NCBI RefSeq assembly: GCF_014193675.1
Contig: NZ_BLXZ01000005.1
Location: forward strand, 248,001-312,000
Source: Geomonas limicola
GTDB lineage: Bacteria > Desulfobacterota > Desulfuromonadia > Geobacterales > Geobacteraceae
Reading direction: 5' to 3'
Length of the DNA: 64,000 nt
Of this stretch, positions 1 through 10,008 are shown piece by piece (the first letter of the stretch is position 1; every line of letters starts with the position of its first letter). The notes under the pieces were generated by a model. The model was not told the DNA's origin, ran no database searches, and saw only the letters and a program-made list of their open reading frames with translations. The position numbers and the translations under genes were made by a program.

Positions 1-411
1 CATGGTGAAGGTGCCACGCTCCACATAGGGGAGGAAGGCGTCCTGCTGCGACTTGTTGAAACGGTGGATCTCGTCGACGAAAAGGATGGTCCGCTTGCCG
101 CGGTACTTGAGGGTGTCCTCGGCCTCTTTCACCACCTCGCGGATCTCCTTGATGCCGGACATGATGGCGGAGAAGAAGATGAAGTGGCTCTCGGTGGCGT
201 TGGCGATGACGCGTCCCAGGGTGGTTTTGCCGGAACCGGGAGGACCCCAGAAAATGAGCGAGGTGAGCCGGTCGGTTTCAATGAGGCGGCGCAGCATCTT
301 GCCGGGGCCGAGCAGGTGCTCCTGTCCCAGGTATTCGGCAAGCGAGCGCGGTCGCATGCGCTCCGCAAGGGGGGCGACTTCGGTGTGGGCGGCGCTGAAG
401 AGATCGGTCAT
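1..411 (-). CDS. rarA: Replication-associated recombination ATPase RarA (partial, N-terminal part)
   Basis: Only the first 137 codons are inside the window; the gene runs off the left edge. RarA/MgsA-family AAA+ ATPases act at stalled replication forks with SSB and the clamp-loader machinery. The visible part has Walker A GPPGSGKT at residues 56-63 and Walker B ILFVDEIH at 109-116, followed by the [15 protein letters not shown] stretch typical of RarA rather than RuvB. The ATG shares one base with the TGA of the upstream glycogen phosphorylase gene, so the two are probably translationally coupled although functionally unrelated. Confident family call; the C-terminal part cannot be judged. Confidence 0.93.
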   Translation of the reverse strand, partial: MTDLFSAAHTEVAPLAERMRPRSLAEYLGQEHLLGPGKMLRRLIETDRLTSLIFWGPPGSGKTTLGRVIANATESHFIFFSAIMSGIKEIREVVKEAEDTLKYRGKRTILFVDEIHRFNKSQQDAFLPYVERGTFTM

Positions 412-2918
412 CAGTGCCTCTGCAACTCGACGGCACCCGGGCGGATGTCCAGCGGCTTGATGCCCCAGATCTCCCGGGCGTACTCTTCTATGGTCCGGTC
501 GCTGGAGAATTTCCCCATGCCGGCAGTGTTCAGGATGGCGCGGCGGGTCCACTCGTCCTGGTTCAGGAAGACTTCGCCTACCTGCTCCTGGCAGGTAAGG
601 TACGAGGCGTAGTCGGCCAGGAGCATGTAGTGGTCGCCCAGGTTCAAAAGGGAATCCGTGATGGGGTGAAACAGTTCGGGGGTTCCGGGTGAGAAGAAGC
701 CGGAAGATATCATGTCCAAAACGCGTCTGAGCTCCAGGTTGCTGTTGTAGTATTCCTTCGGGTTGTAGCCGCGCCCTTTCAGTTCGGCAACTTCGGCGGC
801 GGTGAGACCGAAGATGAAGATGTTGTCCCGGCCGACCTCTTCCATGATCTCGATGTTGGCGCCGTCCAGGGTGCCGATGGTGAGCGCGCCGTTCAGGGCG
901 AACTTCATGTTGCCGGTCCCCGAGGCCTCGGTCCCAGCGGTGGAGATCTGTTCGGAGAGGTCCGAGGCGGGGAAGATCTTCTCGGCCAGCGACACGCCGT
1001 AGTTTGCCAGGAAGACCACCTTGATCCGCCCGGCGACGTCCGGGTCGCGGTTCACCACCTCGGCAACCGAGGTGATCAGCCGGATGATCAGCTTCGCGAT
1101 GGCGTAGGAGGGGGCCGCCTTGCCGGCAAAGATGAAGGTACGCGGCACCACGCGGGCCTGCGGGTTGTCCTTGATCCGGTTGAAGAGGGTGATGATGTGC
1201 AGGACGTTCAAAAGCTGGCGCTTGTACTCGTGGATCCGTTTCACCTGCACGTCGAACATGGAGTCCGGATCGACCACGATGCCGCTGTGTTTCAGGATGT
1301 AGGCGCAGAGCGCTTCCTTGTTGGCGCGCTTCACCTCTTTCCAGCGCCCGGCGAATTCCGGGTCCCCCGCCACCGCGCGCAGCTTCTCCAGTTCGTAGAG
1401 GTCGCGGGTCCAGGCGTCGCCGATGTACTCGTCGATCAAGCCGGAGAGTAGCGGGTTGGACATCTTGAGCCAGCGCCGCTGGGTGATGCCGTTGGTCTTG
1501 TTGTTGAAGCGCTCCGGGTACATCTCGAAAAAGTCGCGGAACAGTTCGTGTTTCAGGATCTCGGTGTGCAGGGCGGCCACGCCGTTCACCGAGTGGCTCC
1601 CCACGATGGCCAGGTGCGCCATGCGGATCTTGCGCTCCCAGTGCTCCTCGACGATGGACATGCGGGCGATGCGCTCCGGGTCGTCCGGGAAGCGGGCTTG
1701 GATGTCCTTGATGAAGCGGTCGTTGATGTCGTAGACGATCTGCAGGTGGCGCGGCAGGATCTGCTCGAAGAACCAGACCGGCCACTGCTCCAAAGCCTCG
1801 GGGAGGATGGTGTGGTTGGTGTAGCCGAAAACCTTGCGGGTGATCTCCCAGGCCTCGTCGAAGCTCATGCCGTTCAGGTCGATGAGCACCCGCATCAGTT
1901 CGGGGATCGCGAGGGCCGGGTGGGTGTCGTTCAACTGGATGGCGACCTTGTCCGGGAGGAGCTTCAGGTCGTTGTGCTTTTTCTTGAAGCGGTACAAGAC
2001 GTCGTGCACCGTCGCCGAGGCGAGGAAGTACTCCTGCTTGAAGCGGAGCTCCTTCCCCTCGATGACGTTGTCGGCGGGGTAGAGGACCTTCGAGATGGTC
2101 TCGGACTGCATCTTCTTTTCCACCGCGCGGATGTAGTTCCCCTCGTTGAAGAACTTGAGGTCGAACTCGCGGCTCGACTTGGCGCTCCAGAGCCTGAGCG
2201 TGTTGACCGAGTGGGTCTGGTAGCCGGGGATCGGGGTGTCGTAGGCCATCGCCATGACGTCCTCGGTATCAACCCACTCGCGCACCAGCTGTCCCTGCGA
2301 GTTGATGGTGGTGATGACCCGGCCGTAGAACTTCACGGTGTGCAGGTGCTCCTGGCGGTCCAACTCCCAGGGGTTTCGGTAGCGCAGCCAGTTGTCGGGG
2401 ATCTCGAGCTGGGCGCCGTCCACCAGGTGCTGGCGGAAGATGCCGTACTCGTAGCGGATGCCGTAGCCGTAGGCGGGGATCGACATGGTGGCCATGGAGT
2501 CGAGGAAGCAGGCGGCGAGACGCCCCAAGCCCCCGTTACCGAGCCCGGCGTCCTGCTCCTCGGCGAGGATCGCCTCGAAATCGTAACCCAGCGAGGTGAC
2601 CGCCTCCTGGAAGTCCTCGTACATCCCGAGGTTGATGAGGCTGTTACCCAGGGCGCGCCCCATCAGGAATTCCATGGAGATGTAGTAGACCCTCTTGTCG
2701 TCGGAATTGTAGTAGGCCTGCTGGGTGTCCAGCCAGCGCTCCACCAGGTGGTCGCGGACCGCGTAGGCCAAAGCGTTGAAACCGTCGTACCTGGTTGCGG
2801 AGTATTTGTCCTTGCCGAGGGTGTATTCGAGGTGCTCCAGGAAGGATTTGATGATGGCCATTTCCTGATCGAGCTGTTCGACGATGCCGTTTGATTCTTC
2901 TATCACCGGTTCACTCAT
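411..2918 (-). CDS. glgP: Glycogen/alpha-glucan phosphorylase
   Basis: 835 aa, the usual length for the GT35 family. It phosphorolyses alpha-1,4-glucan chains to glucose-1-phosphate in the cytoplasm using pyridoxal phosphate. The family signature [16 protein letters not shown] is intact and Lys672 is the expected PLP-binding lysine. The N-terminal region carries the conserved [15 protein letters not shown] segment of the active-site half. The ATG at 2918 follows only a weak Shine-Dalgarno sequence. It is transcribed leftward into rarA with a one-base overlap. An alpha-glycan hydrolase gene at 27228 may act on the same polymer, but it is not linked. Confidence 0.97.
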   Translation of the reverse strand: MSEPVIEESNGIVEQLDQEMAIIKSFLEHLEYTLGKDKYSATRYDGFNALAYAVRDHLVERWLDTQQAYYNSDDKRVYYISMEFLMGRALGNSLINLGMYEDFQEAVTSLGYDFEAILAEEQDAGLGNGGLGRLAACFLDSMATMSIPAYGYGIRYEYGIFRQHLVDGAQLEIPDNWLRYRNPWELDRQEHLHTVKFYGRVITTINSQGQLVREWVDTEDVMAMAYDTPIPGYQTHSVNTLRLWSAKSSREFDLKFFNEGNYIRAVEKKMQSETISKVLYPADNVIEGKELRFKQEYFLASATVHDVLYRFKKKHNDLKLLPDKVAIQLNDTHPALAIPELMRVLIDLNGMSFDEAWEITRKVFGYTNHTILPEALEQWPVWFFEQILPRHLQIVYDINDRFIKDIQARFPDDPERIARMSIVEEHWERKIRMAHLAIVGSHSVNGVAALHTEILKHELFRDFFEMYPERFNNKTNGITQRRWLKMSNPLLSGLIDEYIGDAWTRDLYELEKLRAVAGDPEFAGRWKEVKRANKEALCAYILKHSGIVVDPDSMFDVQVKRIHEYKRQLLNVLHIITLFNRIKDNPQARVVPRTFIFAGKAAPSYAIAKLIIRLITSVAEVVNRDPDVAGRIKVVFLANYGVSLAEKIFPASDLSEQISTAGTEASGTGNMKFALNGALTIGTLDGANIEIMEEVGRDNIFIFGLTAAEVAELKGRGYNPKEYYNSNLELRRVLDMISSGFFSPGTPELFHPITDSLLNLGDHYMLLADYASYLTCQEQVGEVFLNQDEWTRRAILNTAGMGKFSSDRTIEEYAREIWGIKPLDIRPGAVELQRH

Positions 2919-3055
2919 TAGTCACCCTGTTCCGAGCCCGATTTCCCAGGCTGGAACCCCTCCCCGCGGAGCCGCGCCAGATCTAGTTTCCATTGGACAT
3001 GGTACAACTTATATGCTAGTAAATCCTAGATTACAATACAAGTAAAGGGGGTCTG

Positions 3056-3922
3056 ATGAAAAAAATCGCCATCATAGCGAAAGTGCACGACCCCCGTTGT
3101 CTGGGCGTTGCCGAGGAACTGATCGACTGGCTGACCCAGCGCGAAATCGTCCCCCGGGTAGAGGAACACCTCTCCAAACAGCTCAGGCATCCGGGTCTCG
3201 CCGAGAGCGCCGAGAGCTCCGAGGTTGCCACCGGCGCCGACCTGGTGGTGGTCCTTGGGGGCGACGGGACGCTGATCGCCGCCTGCCGCATGGTCGGCTC
3301 GCGGGAGGTCCCCATCCTGGGGGTGAACCTGGGGAGCCTCGGCTTTCTCACCGAGATCACCCTGGACGAGATGTACCCTGCCATGGAGCGCTGCCTGGCT
3401 GGCGACTTCGAGGTGAGCCAGCGCATGATGCTTTTGGCCCAGGTGCTACGGGGCGGCGAGCAGATCGAGCGCCACCGCGTCTTGAACGACGCCGTCATCA
3501 ACAAGGGGGCGCTCGCGCGCATCGTCGACATGGAGACCTCGGTGGACGGGCGTCACCTGACCACCTTCAAGGCCGACGGCCTGATCGTCTGCACTCCTAC
3601 CGGCTCGACCGGCTACTCGCTCTCCGCGAACGGCCCCATCATCCACCCGGGGCTTAACTGCATCTCGATCACCCCGATCTGCCCGCACACCCTGACCAAC
3701 CGCCCGCTCGTGGTGGGTGCCGAGGCGAGCATCGCCATCCGCATCGACGCGCAGGAGGACGAGGCGGTGTTCCTGACCCTGGACGGTCAGGTCGGTGTCA
3801 AGCTCATCTGTGGCGACCAGGTGCACATCAGGAAGTCCGACCACGTGGCCCGCCTGGTCCAGTCGCGCAGCAAGGACTACTTTTCCGTGCTCCGGGCCAA
3901 GCTCAAGTGGGGGGAGCGGTAG
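3056..3922 (+). CDS. nadK: NAD kinase
   Basis: 288 aa. It phosphorylates NAD to NADP. The diagnostic GGDGT motif is at residues 68-72, and the NGPIIHPG and PHTLTNRPLV segments of the ATP-NAD kinase fold follow. The ATG is preceded by a GGGGG-type ribosome-binding site. The TAG stop overlaps the GTG start of recN by one base (TAGTG), and the GNAT gene follows recN, so nadK heads a tight three-gene unit. NadK-recN adjacency is common in bacteria. An AT-rich stretch at 2995-3045 between the divergent glgP and nadK genes probably holds promoters, but no clear hexamer pair can be assigned. Confidence 0.96.
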   Translation: MKKIAIIAKVHDPRCLGVAEELIDWLTQREIVPRVEEHLSKQLRHPGLAESAESSEVATGADLVVVLGGDGTLIAACRMVGSREVPILGVNLGSLGFLTEITLDEMYPAMERCLAGDFEVSQRMMLLAQVLRGGEQIERHRVLNDAVINKGALARIVDMETSVDGRHLTTFKADGLIVCTPTGSTGYSLSANGPIIHPGLNCISITPICPHTLTNRPLVVGAEASIAIRIDAQEDEAVFLTLDGQVGVKLICGDQVHIRKSDHVARLVQSRSKDYFSVLRAKLKWGER

Positions 3923-5586
3923 TGCTGAGAGAACTGCAGATAAGCAATCTCGCCATCATCGACAAGCTGCACGTGGAGTTCCAGCCCGGCCTCAATATCC
4001 TTACCGGCGAAACCGGTGCCGGTAAATCGATCATCATCGACGCGGTGAACCTGATCCTGGGCGGCCGGGCGAGCTCCGAGCTGATCCGTTCCGGTGCCGA
4101 GGAGGCCTCGGTTGAGGCGCTCTTCGACCTGACCGAGCGCCCCGCACTGGCCAAAAGCCTCGCCGAAAGCGGCATCGAGTGCGACGGTGAACTCCTGGTG
4201 CGCCGGGTGGTCTCCCGCGGCGGCAAGAACCGCGTCTTCATCTCCGGCGGACTGGCAACCACTGCCATGCTCGCCGAAATCTCCCGCGGCCTCATCAACA
4301 TCTACGGCCAGCACGATTCCCAGACACTCTTGAAGATCGACCAGCACCTGCGCCTTTTGGACGGTTTTGCCGGTTCGCTCAAGATGCGCGAGGAGTTCCA
4401 GGCGCGTTTCGAGGCGTACCAGAAGGCGAGGGGGGAACTCGAGGCGCTGGAGCAGGGGGAGCGCGAGGCTGCGCGCCGCCTGGACCTGCTCTCCTTCCAG
4501 AACGAGGAGATCGTCGCTGCCAAGCTGTACCTCGGGGAAGAGGAAGAGCTTGCCGAAGAGCGCGGGCGCCTGGCGCACGGCGAGAAGCTCCTCTCCGCGA
4601 GCCAGCAGGCCTTCGACGCCCTCTACGGCGACGATGCCGCTCTCTTGGGGAGGCTGCGCCGGGTGATCGGCAGCATTGCCGAGGTGAGCGCCATCGACCG
4701 CAACCTCGCTCCGGTCTGCGATAACCTCGAGGGGGCCTACGCACAGTTGGAAGACGCCTCGCTTACCCTGCGCGACTACGCGGCGGGGGTGGAGGCGGAT
4801 CCCGGGCGACTGGAGCAGCTGGACGACCGGATCGATGCCATCAACAAGCTGAAGCGCAAGTACGGCGCAGACATCGCCGAGATCCTCAGCTACCAGGAAG
4901 GGATCGCAGCCGAACTCGCCGGGCTTACCGGGCGGGAAGAGACCCGCGACCACCTGACGGCGGAGATCGCGTCCCTGAAGGACGAACTGACCCGGCTCGG
5001 GAAGCGGCTGACCGATGCACGACGCAAAGGTGCGGCCGGCCTCAAGGAAGGGATGGAGCGCGAGCTTGCCGAGCTTGCCATGAAGCACGCCGTGTTCGAG
5101 ACGAGCTTCGAGCCCCTGGCGGAGCCGCGTGCCTACGGTTTCGAGCGGGCCGAGTTCCTCTTCTCGCCCAACCCCGGCGAGCCCCCCCGCCCCTTGGCCA
5201 AGGTAGCTTCCGGCGGAGAGCTCTCCCGGCTCATGCTGGCCCTGAAGCAGCTCCACCCGGAGAGCGAGGTGCCGACGCTGATCTTCGACGAGGTCGACAC
5301 CGGTATCGGCGGGGCCACCTCGGCACTGGTCGGCGTGAAACTGAAGAAGGTGGCCGGAGCACAGCAGGTGCTGGCCATCACCCATCTCCCCCAGGTGGCC
5401 GCTTTCGCGGACCAGCACCTGCGGGTCGAAAAGGCGGTCAGCGACGGCCGCACCTCCACCTGCGTCCAGCGCCTGGAAGGCGAGGGGAGGGTGGCAGAAG
5501 TGGCGCGGATGTTGGGCGGAGCGAAGATTACCGAGAAGACCCTGGAGCACGCCCGGGAATTGATTCAGGAGGCAGCGACATGTTGA
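3922..5586 (+). CDS. recN: DNA repair protein RecN
   Basis: 554 aa from the GTG at 3922, chosen because VLRELQISNLAIID matches the usual RecN start; the frame is open 15 bases further upstream. It is an SMC-like ATPase acting early in double-strand-break repair. Walker A GETGAGKS is at residues 29-36, the ABC signature region (KVASGGELSRL) and Walker B (TLIFDEVDTGIGG) lie near the C-terminus, and the middle is Glu/Arg/Ala-rich coiled coil. The start overlaps the nadK stop by one base, and the last 7 bases overlap the acetyltransferase start. Confidence 0.96.
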   Translation: MLRELQISNLAIIDKLHVEFQPGLNILTGETGAGKSIIIDAVNLILGGRASSELIRSGAEEASVEALFDLTERPALAKSLAESGIECDGELLVRRVVSRGGKNRVFISGGLATTAMLAEISRGLINIYGQHDSQTLLKIDQHLRLLDGFAGSLKMREEFQARFEAYQKARGELEALEQGEREAARRLDLLSFQNEEIVAAKLYLGEEEELAEERGRLAHGEKLLSASQQAFDALYGDDAALLGRLRRVIGSIAEVSAIDRNLAPVCDNLEGAYAQLEDASLTLRDYAAGVEADPGRLEQLDDRIDAINKLKRKYGADIAEILSYQEGIAAELAGLTGREETRDHLTAEIASLKDELTRLGKRLTDARRKGAAGLKEGMERELAELAMKHAVFETSFEPLAEPRAYGFERAEFLFSPNPGEPPRPLAKVASGGELSRLMLALKQLHPESEVPTLIFDEVDTGIGGATSALVGVKLKKVAGAQQVLAITHLPQVAAFADQHLRVEKAVSDGRTSTCVQRLEGEGRVAEVARMLGGAKITEKTLEHARELIQEAATC

Positions 5587-6029
5587 GAAAGGCCAAGATC
5601 AGCGACGTAAAAGATATCCAGAAACTGCTCACCAACTACGCGAGCCGCGGCGAGATGCTTTCCCGCTCGCTTTCCGAACTCTACGATGCCATACGCGATT
5701 TCTACATCTGGGAAGAAGAGGGGCGGGTGCTCGGCGCCTCCGCCCTGCACATCGTCTGGGAAGACCTGGCCGAGGTGCGCTCGGTGGCGGTCGCCGAGGA
5801 TGCCGGCCGCCGCGGTATCGGCTCCAAGGTGGTGGGAGCCTGCCTCGAGGAGGCCCGCGAGATCGGCCTGAAACGCCTTTTTTGCCTGACCTACAAACCG
5901 GATTTCTTCGCCAAATTCGGCTTTAAGGTGGTGGACAAGTCGGAGTTGCCGCACAAGGTCTGGGGCGACTGCATCAAGTGCGTGAAGTTTCCCGACTGCG
6001 ACGAAATTGCCATGATCCTGGACCTGTAG
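5580..6029 (+). CDS. GNAT N-acetyltransferase, likely short-form N-acetylglutamate synthase
   Basis: 149 aa, a single GNAT domain. The acetyl-CoA loop is seen as VAVAEDAGRRGIGSKVV (residues about 70-86). The C-terminal half has FFAKFGFKVVDKSELPHKVWGDC, typical of the short stand-alone N-acetylglutamate synthases that start arginine synthesis in many delta-proteobacteria. It lacks the amino-acid-kinase domain of classical ArgA. It overlaps recN by 7 bases. GNAT membership is certain; the glutamate substrate is inferred from resemblance. Confidence 0.85.
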   Translation: MLRKAKISDVKDIQKLLTNYASRGEMLSRSLSELYDAIRDFYIWEEEGRVLGASALHIVWEDLAEVRSVAVAEDAGRRGIGSKVVGACLEEAREIGLKRLFCLTYKPDFFAKFGFKVVDKSELPHKVWGDCIKCVKFPDCDEIAMILDL

Positions 6030-6084
6030 GCGATCCCCGATTGTCCCACCGGTCCGATCACGTTGAACCCAACGAAGAGGCACC

Positions 6085-7431
6085 ATGACCGACCTTACCC
6101 CCTACGCCAGCCAGGTAGCCGCGCTACTCGAGGCCAAGAAGCCCGATGCCTTCGAGGTGATGCTGACCCGCTCCCGGGACCTTTCGGTCGAGGCGAGAAA
6201 CGGCCAGGTTGATGCCTTCCGCTGCGCCGAACCCCTCGGTGTCGCGGTAAGGGTCAAGATCGGCCCGGGGCTGGGGTTCTCCTTTTCCACCTCGCTCGAG
6301 AAAACTGCCCTGGAACGCATGGTGGAAGGCGCCGTGGTCGCCGCTACCATGCAGACCCCGGACCCTTCCTGCGTGCTTCCGGCGCCGGCACCTGGCGGCT
6401 ACCCGGTTCTCCCCGGGCTGTACGATCCCGCCTTCGCCGCGACTCCGGATGAGGACAAGGTGGAGCGGGCGCTCGAACTGGAACGCCGGGTGCTCGCCCA
6501 GGACTCGCGGGTGAAGCGGGTGCGCAAGTGCAGCTACAGCGAGTCGGTCTACCAGGTGCTGATCCAGAACTCGCTGGGGATCGCGGCACAGTACCAGGGA
6601 AGCCAGCTGAGCCTGAGCGCCTCGGCGGTCGCCGAAGCCGACGGCGGCGCCCAGATGGGGTGGGATTACGGTTTCTCGCACCGCTTCGACGGTGTCGACC
6701 CGGAACTGGTGGCGGCCGGCGCCGCCGGCAAGGCCGTGGCCCTGCTGGGTGCACGCTCGCTTGCCACCATGCGCTGCCCGGTAGTGCTCGACCGGCACGT
6801 GGCCGCGCAACTGCTGGATGTGCTCTCGGGCTCTTTCCTCGGGGAAAATGTGCACAAGGGGAAGTCGGGGCTGGCCGGCCGCACCGGCGAGCGGATCTTC
6901 TCGGGTATCGTCAGCGTGCGCGACAACGGGCTCCTGGAAAACGGTCCGGGGAGCGCCCCGTGTGATGGCGAAGGGGTGCCGCAGCAGGATACCCCGCTGG
7001 TGACCTCGGGGGTACTGCAGGGCTTTCTCTACGACAGCTACTGGGGAAGCCGGCTGGGGGCCACCTCTACCGGCAACTCGGTACGCGGCGGGGTGAAGGG
7101 CCCACCACGGCTTGCCGTGCACAACCTGCACCTGGAAAACGGGACGAGTACCCCTGAGGAACTGCGTGCGGGAATCGGCCGTGGTGTCCTGATCACCGAG
7201 GTGCTCGGCATGCATACCGCCAACGCCATTTCGGGGGATTTTTCGGTGGGTGCTGCCGGATACTACCTGGAGGGTGGGGAGCCCGTGCACCCGGTCAAGG
7301 GGATCGCCATCGCCGGCAACCTCTTCGAGCTCTTCAATAACGTAGAACTGGTGGGGAACGACCTGCGCTTCTTCGGTACGGTCGGCTCGCCTTCGCTCAG
7401 GATCGGCGAGCTCGATGTCAGCGGCTCCTGA
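6085..7431 (+). CDS. pmbA: TldD/PmbA family protein (TldE-like)
   Basis: 448 aa, normal length for PmbA/TldE. The TldD-TldE pair is a zinc metalloprotease involved in microcin and peptide maturation and CcdA turnover; TldE is the subunit lacking the HExxxH zinc motif, and no such motif is seen here. The start SVEARNGQVDAF, the middle LSGSFLGENVHKGKSGLAG and the C-terminal GGEPVHPVKGIAIAGNLFELF segments are family hallmarks. A good ribosome-binding site (AAGAGG) precedes the ATG. The partner tldD is not in the window. Confidence 0.92.
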   Translation: MTDLTPYASQVAALLEAKKPDAFEVMLTRSRDLSVEARNGQVDAFRCAEPLGVAVRVKIGPGLGFSFSTSLEKTALERMVEGAVVAATMQTPDPSCVLPAPAPGGYPVLPGLYDPAFAATPDEDKVERALELERRVLAQDSRVKRVRKCSYSESVYQVLIQNSLGIAAQYQGSQLSLSASAVAEADGGAQMGWDYGFSHRFDGVDPELVAAGAAGKAVALLGARSLATMRCPVVLDRHVAAQLLDVLSGSFLGENVHKGKSGLAGRTGERIFSGIVSVRDNGLLENGPGSAPCDGEGVPQQDTPLVTSGVLQGFLYDSYWGSRLGATSTGNSVRGGVKGPPRLAVHNLHLENGTSTPEELRAGIGRGVLITEVLGMHTANAISGDFSVGAAGYYLEGGEPVHPVKGIAIAGNLFELFNNVELVGNDLRFFGTVGSPSLRIGELDVSGS

Positions 7432-7446
7432 GGCCGCTTCAGCTCC

Positions 7447-7728
7447 TTACGGCTGGTCCAGGATCTCGATGAGCCTGCGGGCGAAGGGGCTCACCACCGC
7501 GTAGTGCACCTCGACCCCGTCCCGGGTCCCTTCGATGATCCCCTTGTTCTTCAAAAGCGCCAGGTGCTGCGATACCGTGGCCTGCGGCAACCCCAGGCAC
7601 TCCCAGATGTGCTTTACGTTGCACTCCTTGGTGCAGAGTCCCGCCACTATCTTAAGCCGGATCGGGTGCCCGAGCACCTTGAGCATCTCCGCTTCCTTGG
7701 TGAAATCCTTCGTCTTGTCAAATGCCAA
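7447..7728 (-). CDS. ArsR-family transcriptional regulator (TTG start)
   Basis: 93 aa winged-helix repressor from the TTG at 7728. The motif LPQATVSQHLALLKNKGII is the ArsR recognition helix and wing. Three cysteines (LCTKECN and WEC) lie in the region where metal- or thiol-sensing ArsR proteins bind ligand, so a metal or redox sensor is plausible but unproven. The TTG was chosen because GGAGG lies 8 bases upstream; the frame is open further upstream to 8007, and an ATG at about 7855 would add 40 residues but has no properly spaced ribosome-binding site. A promoter with repeated CTATC motifs lies at 7862-7892. The target genes are unknown. Confidence 0.85.
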   Translation of the reverse strand: MAFDKTKDFTKEAEMLKVLGHPIRLKIVAGLCTKECNVKHIWECLGLPQATVSQHLALLKNKGIIEGTRDGVEVHYAVVSPFARRLIEILDQP

Positions 7729-7861
7729 CTTTCTTTCCTCCGCTTCGATATGATCCTGGCGCCTAAGGCACGGTGCCGGAAGAAGGCGGTCTGCTCTTCC
7801 TGCCGGCTTCGGGGTCGCGGCCCCGGAACGGGTCGCTGCCATCTCCCGTAGTTCTTGATTA

Positions 7862-7892
7862 TCTATATGTAGTACGAAAGCTATCTTGTCAA
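7862..7892 (-). promoter_or_regulatory. Sigma-70-like promoter of the ArsR-family gene
   Basis: On the minus strand a perfect -35 TTGACA (7887-7892) is followed by TATAGA (7862-7867, 19-base spacer) or ATATAG (18-base spacer). This predicts a leader of about 125 nt before the TTG start. Confidence 0.55.
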
Positions 7893-7919
7893 TCGAAAAG
7901 CTATCGTTTCGAGCGATAG
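7875..7919. promoter_or_regulatory. Candidate ArsR operator: direct and inverted CTATC repeats around the -35
   Basis: CGAAAGCTATC (7875-7885) and CGAAAAGCTATC (7894-7905) are direct repeats on either side of the -35 box. CTATCG (7901-7906) also forms an inverted repeat with CGATAG (7914-7919). The outer arm overlaps the last codon of oppF. Position and symmetry suggest autoregulation by the ArsR protein; this is inference. Confidence 0.45.
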
Positions 7920-8881
7920 ATATCTTTACTAAAATGACAGGCCGCCGCGTGCCCCGGTTCCTTCTCCTCCAGGGGCGGGGGCTCGCTGGCGCATACCGGC
8001 TGCGCATAGGGGCAGCGGGTGTGGAACGGGCAGCCCGAGGGGGGTGCCAGCGGGGAGGGGAGCTCGCCCCGGGCGATGACCCGGTGCTCCTTGGCGCCGT
8101 CGATCCGGGGGATCGCGCTCAAGAGCACCTCGGTGTAGGGGTGCAGGAACCGGTCGAGCACTGCCTCGCGGCTGCCGGTCTCGACGATGCGCCCCAGGTA
8201 CATGATGGCGACCCGGTCGCTTAGGTGCCGAAGCACCGAGAGGTCGTGGGTGATGAACAAAAAGCCGAGGTCGAGTTCGGCCTTGAGATCCTGCAGAAGG
8301 TTGATGATCTGGGCCTGGATCGAGAGGTCCAGCGCCGAGACCGGCTCGTCTGCGATGATGAGCCGGGGCGAGACGGCGAGGGCACGGGCGATGCCGATTC
8401 TTTGGCGCTGCCCGCCGGAGAATTCGTGGGGAAAGCGCTTGAGGTGGTCCGGCGAGAGCCCCACCCGGGTCGCCAGGGTCGCCACCCGGTCGCGCCGCTC
8501 GGCCGGCGTCCCGATGCCGTGGATCGCCAGCGGCTCGCCGATGATCTCCTCCACCCGCATCCTCGGGTTGAGCGAGGAGAAGGGGTCCTGGAAAATCATC
8601 TGGACTTCCTTGCGGAAACGGACGAGGCCGGGGGCGTCCAGGGAGCCCAGCTCCCGGCCGTCGAAGCTGATCGACCCTGAGCTGGCAGGCATAAGCCCGG
8701 TCAAAAGGCGCGCCACCGTCGACTTGCCGCAGCCGGACTCGCCGGCAAGCCCCAGGGTCTCGCCCGGGTAGAGCTCCAGGTCGATCCCCGCGACGGCGGT
8801 GAGGATGCGCCTGGGTTCGAACGGGCCGGCCTGTACCGGGAACTGCTTGACCAGGTTTTGAGCGTTCAAAAGGGGCTTCAT
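7901..8881 (-). CDS. oppF: Oligopeptide/dipeptide ABC transporter ATP-binding protein (OppF/DppF type)
   Basis: 326 aa. Walker [10 protein letters not shown], signature FSGGQRQRIGIARAL and Walker B LIIADEPVSALD are intact. The C-terminal extension CPFHTRCPYAQPVC is the oligopeptide-transporter domain whose cysteines bind an Fe-S cluster in characterised Dpp/Opp ATPases. Its ATG overlaps the stop of oppD by four bases (ATGA), so both ATPases are co-translated. No periplasmic binding protein or permease gene lies next to the pair, so the membrane partner must be encoded elsewhere. The substrate cannot be deduced. Confidence 0.93.
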   Translation of the reverse strand: MKPLLNAQNLVKQFPVQAGPFEPRRILTAVAGIDLELYPGETLGLAGESGCGKSTVARLLTGLMPASSGSISFDGRELGSLDAPGLVRFRKEVQMIFQDPFSSLNPRMRVEEIIGEPLAIHGIGTPAERRDRVATLATRVGLSPDHLKRFPHEFSGGQRQRIGIARALAVSPRLIIADEPVSALDLSIQAQIINLLQDLKAELDLGFLFITHDLSVLRHLSDRVAIMYLGRIVETGSREAVLDRFLHPYTEVLLSAIPRIDGAKEHRVIARGELPSPLAPPSGCPFHTRCPYAQPVCASEPPPLEEKEPGHAAACHFSKDIYRSKR

Positions 8882-9840
8882 GGCACCATCAGGCAGCGGA
8901 CCAGGTGTCCGGGGCCTGCCTCCTTCATTCCGGGGTGATGGGTCGCGCAGACCTCCTCGCAGATCGGGCAGCGCTCCCTGAAGGGGCAGCCGGCAAGAGC
9001 CATTTTCAGGTCCGGCACGCTCCCCGCGATGGTCGCCAGCCGCTCGCCGGGCTGGGCATTTTCCGGCAGCGAGGCCAAGAGCCCGCGCGTGTAGGGGTGC
9101 AGCGGGTTGCCGAACAGTTCGTCCGTCGGGGCCGATTCCACAATCTCCCCCGCGTACATGATGGCGGTGCGGTGCGCGCGCTCGGCGACGATCCCCAGGT
9201 TGTGGGTGATCAGGATGAGCCCCATCCCGGTCTCCTCCTTGAGCCGGTCCAAAAGCTCGAGGATCTGGGCCTGGATGGTGACGTCCAAGGCGGTGGTCGG
9301 CTCGTCGGCGATCACCAGCTCCGGGCGGCAGGTAAGGGCCATGGCGATCATGACCCGCTGGCGCATCCCGCCGGAGAGCTGGTGCGGGTAATCCTTGAGG
9401 CGCTCGCGCGGGGCCGGGATCCCGACCAGGGAGAGCATCTCAACCGCTTCGTCCTCGGCCAGTTTCTTGGACAAGCCGCGGTGCAGGCGCAGCCCCTCGG
9501 CGATCTGGTTCCCTATGGTGAACACCGGGTTCAGGGAGGTCATCGGATCCTGGAAGACCATGGCGATCCGGTTGCCGCGCACGTTGCGCATCTGGTCCTC
9601 GGGGAGCTGGAGCAGGTCCTCCCCCTTGAAGCGGATGCTCCCCGAGACGATGCGTCCCGGCGGCGGCACCAGGCGCATGATGGAGGCGGCGGTCATGCTC
9701 TTGCCGCACCCCGATTCCCCCACCAGTGCCAGGGTTTCTCCCGGCTCCAGGGTAAGGTCGACCCCCTCGACCGCCCTCAGCTCGCCTCCCGGCAGCTTGA
9801 AGCGGGTGCTCAGTCCCGTTATTTCCAGTAGTGCTGCCAC
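8878..9840 (-). CDS. oppD: Oligopeptide/dipeptide ABC transporter ATP-binding protein (OppD/DppD type)
   Basis: 320 aa from a GTG start preceded by GGGAG. Walker [10 protein letters not shown], signature [15 protein letters not shown] and Walker [13 protein letters not shown] are intact, and the C-terminal [14 protein letters not shown] cysteine extension is present. It forms the ATPase heterodimer with the overlapping oppF. Upstream (9841-10008) there is only a short spacer and then an unrelated HD-GYP gene, so permease genes are missing from this locus. Confidence 0.93.
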   Translation of the reverse strand: MAALLEITGLSTRFKLPGGELRAVEGVDLTLEPGETLALVGESGCGKSMTAASIMRLVPPPGRIVSGSIRFKGEDLLQLPEDQMRNVRGNRIAMVFQDPMTSLNPVFTIGNQIAEGLRLHRGLSKKLAEDEAVEMLSLVGIPAPRERLKDYPHQLSGGMRQRVMIAMALTCRPELVIADEPTTALDVTIQAQILELLDRLKEETGMGLILITHNLGIVAERAHRTAIMYAGEIVESAPTDELFGNPLHPYTRGLLASLPENAQPGERLATIAGSVPDLKMALAGCPFRERCPICEEVCATHHPGMKEAGPGHLVRCLMVP

Positions 9841-10008
9841 GAAATCTCCCGAAGCATGCTCTGTTGCGGGCCCGGCTGCCTGGCAGACCCGGCCGGCCCA
9901 ACGTGAGCCGGCCCGTCGCCTGGGCGCGGGCCGGAATGGACCTGCCTTTTATACCATGTATTGCCGACAGGGGCAATCGTTACGGTTTCTGGGGACTTAA
10001 GACGATTC

